Part shown: positions 58,666 to 64,000 of the stretch, one piece after another
Layout of the letters: each line of letters opens with the position of its first letter
Numbering within the stretch: the stretch's first letter is position 1
Assembly: GCA_963513935.1 (NCBI GenBank)
Contig: OY740774.1
Coordinates: 99,703,668-99,767,667 of the forward strand
Direction of reading: 5' to 3'
Source: Aphrophora alni
Lineage: Eukaryota > Arthropoda > Insecta > Hemiptera > Aphrophoridae
DNA length: 64,000 bases
The notes under the pieces: model-generated
What the model saw: the letters and a program-made list of their open reading frames with translations, nothing else
Databases searched by the model: none
What the model was told of the DNA's origin: nothing
Made by a program: the position numbers and the translations under genes

Positions 58666-59890
58666 AAATGATGTTCTAATAGATATTCCTTTATATGTTT
58701 ACAATGTAAATAAATAACGTGACTTTCAAGCACGAGAAGCCGCGGCCACAGCTAGTAATAAGTAAATAAATATTTAGCTATTTAAAATTATTTCAACAAG
58801 TCCTCCAGTATTATAAACAATAAAATGAAGTTAACTTAATATTGAAGCAATGTTTATAGAAATTAACATGGTATCATCTACCATTTATGACGTCACACGA
58901 AACACATTATCTGGTTTTAGAGAATAATTAAATTTTTATACGAAATTCATTAATTGTTGATTCACTTTATAATATATGTAGGTTTTTTAGTTGTTAATTA
59001 TCGTAACCGATAAATTGAATCAGTAAAATTATATAATTTTTTTTTTTTTTTACTTTTTACGTGGAAATTCTGATGCAACAAGTATATCATGCTATTTACG
59101 CAGCATACGAGTATTAGAATACGTATGGTAATCGTACAAAGTATATAAAGGAACAAAATAATATTTTCATAAAAAGAATTATAAGTTATAAAAAATATTG
59201 CTTGAGTCATTTCGGTTGTGTTTAGCTTATCATATCCTTTTAATTATAAATAAATTTAAACTTCAAAATAAAACGTATATTAATTATAAATATAAATAAC
59301 TTACGTAAATGCCATACTATGTTCCGTATTTCGGTTTTAGAAGTTAATAATTCACATATACATATGGAGGTGGGATGGATTGGTTGGTCATAACACCTGG
59401 CAGCGTGGTGGGAGCACCCTAGGTTTAGGCGTTTTAATAAATAGTCGTAACAAAACGTTAAAATTTGTTCTTTATTAAAAATCAAGATTGAGCTTCACCT
59501 TTCTTGGCCTTAGGAAATAGAAAAAGTGATTTCACGGTAGAGGGCATAACAAATATGCTAGGAACATGAAATGAAAATTATTGAAAATAAAAAAATCAAA
59601 TGGCCACCAATTTAAACAGTTCTTTGAAAGAAACTTTTGGGCATTACATTTAATGGATCTGCTTGAATTACATTGTATGCTGGGGCTGCATAAATACAAT
59701 GATGGTGCCCATTAACTTGTTTTTGTTTTCCCTGTACTTTGGAAATTCTGTTGAAATGAGCATAAAATATGTTACTTGTAGGTTAAATGAATGTGGATAT
59801 TTAAAATATTTAAACTTCTGGTTTTTATCCATTGTCACACGAAACGAGTTTATTGTACAATATAGTAGGTATAGGAATCAAATATATATA
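58666..59890. other. AT-rich sequence, no gene seen
   Basis: Short frames without motifs (59240-59485 minus, 59663-59893 plus). Confidence 0.4.
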
Positions 59891-59892
59891 TA

Positions 59893-60183
59893 AGTAGAGA
59901 CGGCGGCACTTTGGGACAAAAGTGGTGGGGGTAAGCCCACGTAACCTTAACCCCGCCTCTTGCTCCGCTCCATGCCCCCTCCCCATCTGCGATTTTTGGA
60001 CGCCTATTTGTGACATAATATAGAGACGCCATTTTGTTGCTCATTCCTTTTTTCTGCTACCGTTGTTGTCGTCACATGCTTTTCCGTGACGTCAGACACA
60101 TAACTTTTTTTTCCTATTGGGATTCGAACCGGTGAAGTTCGGATTTGAAGGCAGACACACTACCGACTGAGCTATCTTGCATA
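59893..60183 (-). mobile_element. GC-rich tRNA-headed SINE candidate, about 290 bp
   Basis: On the minus strand a tRNA-like head (60113-60182) is followed by an A-rich stretch, a body much richer in G and C than the surroundings (ATGGGGAGGGGGCATGGAGC, GCGGGGTTAAGGTTACGTGG), and an end at a TATATATA run (59885-59892). Pol III-type head, distinct body and simple-sequence tail fit a tRNA-derived SINE. Only one copy is in the window, so boundaries are inferred. Confidence 0.5.
60113..60182 (-). tRNA. tRNA-like head or tRNA pseudogene
   Basis: The minus strand has an exact A box (TAGCTCAGTCGG) and B box (GGTTCGAATCC) in tRNA spacing. The acceptor and anticodon stems do not close properly and the T stem is imperfect, so this is not a working tRNA. 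Isotype cannot be assigned. Confidence 0.55.
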
Positions 60184-60869
60184 GTATTACTCGTTGTATA
60201 TTTAATGCAGTATATAAGTTGCCATGTATGTTGTTGAAATTTGTTACCGACAACGCCGTCGTTTACATTTTAGGAAACCAGAGATCACCATCACAGGCGG
60301 AGGGGAAGGGTAAAAAGAGGCACGTCACAGTGTACTTTAAAATTTTCAATTGTAAACCTATATTTTTATAAAATCATATTTAAAGGTGACGCAGGATCAA
60401 ACCTGGTTGATCCCGTTGCGTTTTATACGGGTTACTAAATCCAGTGTATTATTAGTGTACAATCGTTAATCCAACGTTAAAAAACAAAAAGAAAAAAGGG
60501 GGGGAAACGGAAATATAAGTCATCAATACCTCCCAAAAACGTCTTTGCACAATTTTTAGGTAGAAAAAAAAATGTAATGTAGCCTTCTTTCCTGTGTAGT
60601 CTATTTCTTATTGTATTTAAGTTTATACAGAAGGGTATCAACTTCATCAACTTTTTGTGGCCTATTTTTTCAAATTTTTTAAAGATTATATATTTTACCA
60701 CAGTGTTAGCTTGCCTCGCTTAAGCTATATAATAGATAAAAAGTTATCTTTTTAAAAATCAAGTTTTAAAACGTAGCGGTCGAAATTAATTTTTCTTTTT
60801 TTATCAACTATTTGTGAAACGTATTTTTTTTTATTTTTGTTTAAATTTTGACTCATCCTACTTTTCTAT
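60184..60869. other. No gene; one palindromic patch
   Basis: GGATCAAACCTGGTTGATCC (60391-60410) is a near-perfect palindrome flanked by ACGCA and TTGCGT. Other frames have no motif. Confidence 0.45.
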
Positions 60870-61105
60870 TCATTAAAACCCATACGTGAATAATGGTCAA
60901 ACCGAACTAGGGAAATAATTTATATAATTGGCTCACAATTTGTATCCGGGGGGAGGGGGGGTTGGGGTCGCTGAACAAGATTATAATGTCAAAATGATAC
61001 AATCAGTTATATTTACAGTATTATAAAAAAAGTCGTTCACAGGTAAAAATGCTTTATAATGATACTTCATTAAATTTAACTATTAAATATTTTTGAAAAA
61101 ATGAT
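60870..61105 (+). repeat. Triplicated repeat with G run, copy 1
   Basis: Contains AACTAGGGAAATAATTTATA, TTGGCTCACAATTTGTATCC, a G-rich run (60949-60965) and GGGTCGCTGAACAAGATTAT. Nearly identical to 62330-62530. Confidence 0.85.
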
Positions 61106-61823
61106 CTTTACACTCGTTTCAAAATTTGAGAAGATGAAAATCAATATATTTAGAACTTTACAGACTACAAATGATCAACATTATTGAGGCAATTTTTTTT
61201 AAATTCCTAATTTTAATTTATTACAACTAGCTCTAAATTTTAAGTTATTGTAAAATGGAGGGGGGAAATTTCTGTTATCTAAGTAACAATTTTATGAAAA
61301 TCAGCCCACTCGTTTCGGATATAAAACACTGCATAGCCGACAGACGATAGATAGACAACAGAAAGAGACAATTCTAAAAAAATACATTTTAGATCTCCGG
61401 GTACCTAAAATGAACATAGCTAAAAACTCGACATCAAATTTTTACCCATCTCTCTGAGAAAGAACACGTAATACACAGTGCACAGTGCACAGTATGAATA
61501 AGACAAGAATTGTGATGGAATGACAATGTAGACATCGCGTGTCAATAGTTCTCAAGTTTTCAGACACAAGGAAAACATTTAATCACATCACAGGAATGAT
61601 TCCTATTTGTCAGTCTGTCTAGAATTTTCGTATAAGAGTTGGGATTAAAAATCACTCTTTAATTCAAGAATGGGTTTTCTGAATGACCAAAATGTGTTTT
61701 ACGGAAATATTCTATTCTATATTGTTTAAGAGGTGGAAGGGATAATAAGAATAGACTTATTAAGATTTGAATGTATCAATGTATTAAAATTACCAGTATA
61801 ATAAACAAAACTGGATATTTTAA
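61106..61823. other. AT-rich sequence with possible RTE-like tail
   Basis: ATGAAAATCAGCCCACTCGT at 61295 resembles an RTE/SINE 3'-tail phrase. No gene seen. Confidence 0.4.
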
Positions 61824-61955
61824 TTACGGAGTCCTCAGGGTTTCGTATTGGATCCAACATTATTTCCCGTATATATTTTCAATATTTGTGAAGAAAAATG
61901 GTATCCCAATTGTTTTATCTTGACACTATGCAGAAATTCCGTGCGTTATTTTTAA
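61824..61955 (+). pseudogene. Non-LTR reverse transcriptase relic
   Basis: Between stops at 61821 and 61953 the frame reads RSPQGFVLDPTLFPVYIFN, matching the reverse transcriptase motif 'GVPQGS-V-L-x-P-x-L-F-x-x-Y-I-N-D'. The next residues do not show a catalytic ADD box. A 43-codon fragment of a LINE, distinct from the 37.7 kb relic. Confidence 0.6.
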
Positions 61956-62329
61956 GAAATGATGCAAAAATAACCCAAAACTAAGGTTAAACATAGATTA
62001 AATCTGTTTGGAGATAAATAACTTTGCTCTAGACGTTTTTGTACTGATCGCTATGTTTTTCTCCTTGTGAATTTCAAATGGGTTATTTTCATTAATTATT
62101 CTATTCACTTAATTGGAAACCACAAATGTTTCGCAACATCAAGAGTCTTCGAAAGCTGTTGTCTCACAGAAAAATAACGTTTATCACAGATAAAACGATA
62201 ATTGTCGTAAAATAAAATTATTATTTTATGTATTCTTCACCTTACTGAAGAGCTTTTTTTTTATAAAACATTATATTTTTTAATAATAGTATATAATTTT
62301 TAATTCCCCTTCCCCCCTTCTTCTCTTCC

Positions 62330-62530
62330 TCCTCTTCTATTTATTAAAACCCATACCTGAATAATTGTAAAACCGTACTAGGGAAATAATTTATATAATT
62401 GGCTCACAATTTGTATCCGGGGGGTTTTTGGGGTCGCTGAACAAGATTATAATGTCAAAATGATACAATCAGTTATATTTATAATGATACTTTATTAAAT
62501 CAAATACTTTTGAAAAAAAAATGATGTGAA
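62330..62530 (+). repeat. Triplicated repeat, copy 2
   Basis: Same order as copy 1. The G run is shortened to about six G followed by TTTTTGGGG, so the simple run is what varies most. A gap of about 35 bp relative to copy 1 follows GATACAATCAGTTATATTTA. Confidence 0.85.
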
Positions 62531-62589
62531 TTATTTCCAGTATATGTATATATAATTGTACAAAACATAGGTGAATGATAATGAGTTAT

Positions 62590-62710
62590 ACATTTTTTGT
62601 AGAGCGGCCATTTTGGCGTCAACCATTTTTAATTTTGACATTAGAATCTTGTTCAGCGACCCCCCCCCCCCCCGAGGTAATTATTTCCTGAGATCGGTTT
62701 AATTGTTTAT
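62590..62710 (-). repeat. Triplicated repeat, copy 3, inverted
   Basis: On the minus strand: AAACCGATCTCAGGAAATAA, a run of fourteen G (62661-62674, C on the plus strand), then GTCGCTGAACAAGATTCTAA. Together with copy 2 it forms an inverted pair around 62530-62590. Confidence 0.7.
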
Positions 62711-63922
62711 AAAGGTATATAAAAATTGACTATTTGTTAAATAAATCATTTTAAAAGTCAGAGCATTAAAGCTTTACCGTGCAGTTTAAAAAAAATATAG
62801 CCTTTTTGGTCGAACCGGACAAAAACCAGTAGATTTGGATTTTTTTTACGTCTCTTTTGACGCGACTAAATGTATTGAAAACAAAATATGTACGCTATTT
62901 CAACATAAATAAAAATAAAATATAAATTTCACTAGAATTAAAAGGGGAGGACTCTACTATAATTACTTGAAAAAATTCAGTAATGAAATAATTACATTTC
63001 TTTTTTCAAAGTATAGCCTAAGTAGGATATACACATTTTTGTGGTGACGGTGATAAATTATATTTTGAGTTTGTAAATGATTGAATTTGAAAGTTAGTAC
63101 AAAGTACTTGCACTATTTAAGTTATCACAATTTTAAACTAAAATCACTACAAGAGAAACTTCAATGACAAAAACCTTCCTTACAGTATACTTTTCCACCT
63201 TTCTATCCCTATTCAGGTTTGGTGAGTTTTTAATTATAACTAACAAAATAATATTTTTTAAATCGTCTTTCTTCAAAGTATCAACATCATTTTATTCGTA
63301 ACGACCCATAGTTCAATTATTAAACCTACCTTTACGACCAATCACCGTCCAAATGTGTTTCTTCAAGTTAATATCGCCACAAAACATTCAACAATCGACC
63401 ATCGACAATCACTAACGAATATCGAGCTCAGGCACAGAGGTCGAAAAAATGACTAATCTACCCCACTTGAGGACTCTACAGAACTCTGGGTAATTTTGAA
63501 TGTATACATAACACGGCTGTCAACTGTTCTGTTAATAAGTGTTCATCCAAACAATCATTTATCGCAGTATTCAGATTGTCTGCCACTGTTTAAAAAGTCT
63601 AAAAGTACAATTTAGTAAAGTAAAATTTGCCTATAATTTTATACTTGTTTATGCAAATAAATAACCTATAATTTCAATGGATTTAAAATTATAAGGAAAA
63701 AATTAATTCGCTTCAAAATTTTACAACTGAAACGTACAACATATCCAAACCGGATTATTACTTATTTCTTAATAAAGTAATACCTGAGGGTATTTCGGGT
63801 TTTCTATTCCATTAATGGGTACAACGTAATCACTACTAAAGTAATACAAATGATTGCTAAGACACAATCACAATGCAAGAAACATATCCGTGAAGCATTA
63901 AACTTTTATTAATCATTATAAG
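62711..63922. other. AT-rich sequence, no gene seen
   Basis: Nothing recognisable. Confidence 0.4.
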
Positions 63923-63923
63923 G

Positions 63924-63982
<59 letters not shown>
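63924..63982. repeat. Poly-A run of about 59 bp
   Basis: An uninterrupted A run (poly-T on the minus strand). On the minus strand it lies directly 3' of the tRNA-like sequence at the window end. Confidence 0.97.
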
Positions 63983-63983
<1 letters not shown>

Positions 63984-64000
63984 GATCTAGACTGGGAATC
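63983..64000 (-). tRNA. Start of a third tRNA-like SINE head, cut by the window end
   Basis: The 18 bases are the complement of GATTCCCAGTCTAGATCG, which matches the B box and 3' acceptor of the tRNA-like domain at 1223-1296 with one change. Only this part lies in the window. Confidence 0.6.

Overview
The window looks like gene-poor, AT-rich DNA from an insect nuclear genome. The evidence is three interstitial runs of the insect telomere motif TTAGG (17.02, 18.53 and 55.20 kb), eukaryotic retroelement and transposase relics, tRNA-derived SINE-like repeats, long dinucleotide runs and satellite arrays. I cannot name the order or species. I found no host protein-coding gene: every open frame I recognise belongs to a decayed mobile element, and the rest are short AT-rich or microsatellite frames. 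The window may be intergenic or a large intron.

Layout. 0-7.4 kb: a Penelope-like terminal repeat with a hammerhead-like motif (0.38 kb), a tRNA-headed SINE-like repeat (1.16-1.38 kb), and a head-to-head foldback of the same Penelope-like terminus (6.08-6.35 kb). 7.46-10.75 kb: a satellite of about 54 units of 61 bp in two sequence blocks. 14.7 kb: a Penelope-type GIY-YIG endonuclease fragment. 17-25 kb: TTAGG runs, a third type of hammerhead-like site (19.76 kb), several diverged dispersed repeat pairs and a 51-bp array (23.34-24.00 kb). 25.35-26.56 kb: a 41-bp array interrupted by TA runs. 27.7-28.5 kb: a tandem host repeat into which the tRNA-headed element inserted with a 13-bp target duplication and a 5' inversion. 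30.85 and 52.37 kb: two inverted copies of one dispersed repeat. 32.0 kb: a CCHC zinc-knuckle relic. 34.0-35.25 kb: a cluster of the best hammerhead-like site, a Tc1/mariner-type transposase relic and the C-terminal end of an RTE-like LINE. 37.7, 50.9 and 61.8 kb: three more non-LTR retrotransposon relics. 42.3-43.5 kb: a 126-bp array. 46.3 kb: a 167-bp CT run. 48.3-48.7 kb: a second hammerhead-bearing foldback with arms of about 200 bp. 59.9-60.2 kb: a GC-rich tRNA-headed SINE candidate. 60.9-62.7 kb: a triplicated repeat with hypervariable G/C runs. The right end is a 59-nt poly-A followed by the start of another tRNA-headed copy.

The main theme is retroelement decay. The most notable signal is a set of nine sites sharing one layout: stem I, CUGANGA, one extra U, a stem-II hairpin, GAAA, a very short and often self-complementary segment, UH, then the other strand of stem I. 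This is the layout of minimal hammerhead ribozymes known from Penelope-like elements. Two of the loci are foldbacks in which two such termini face away from each other. All calls rest on reading the sequence only; no search or folding program was run.
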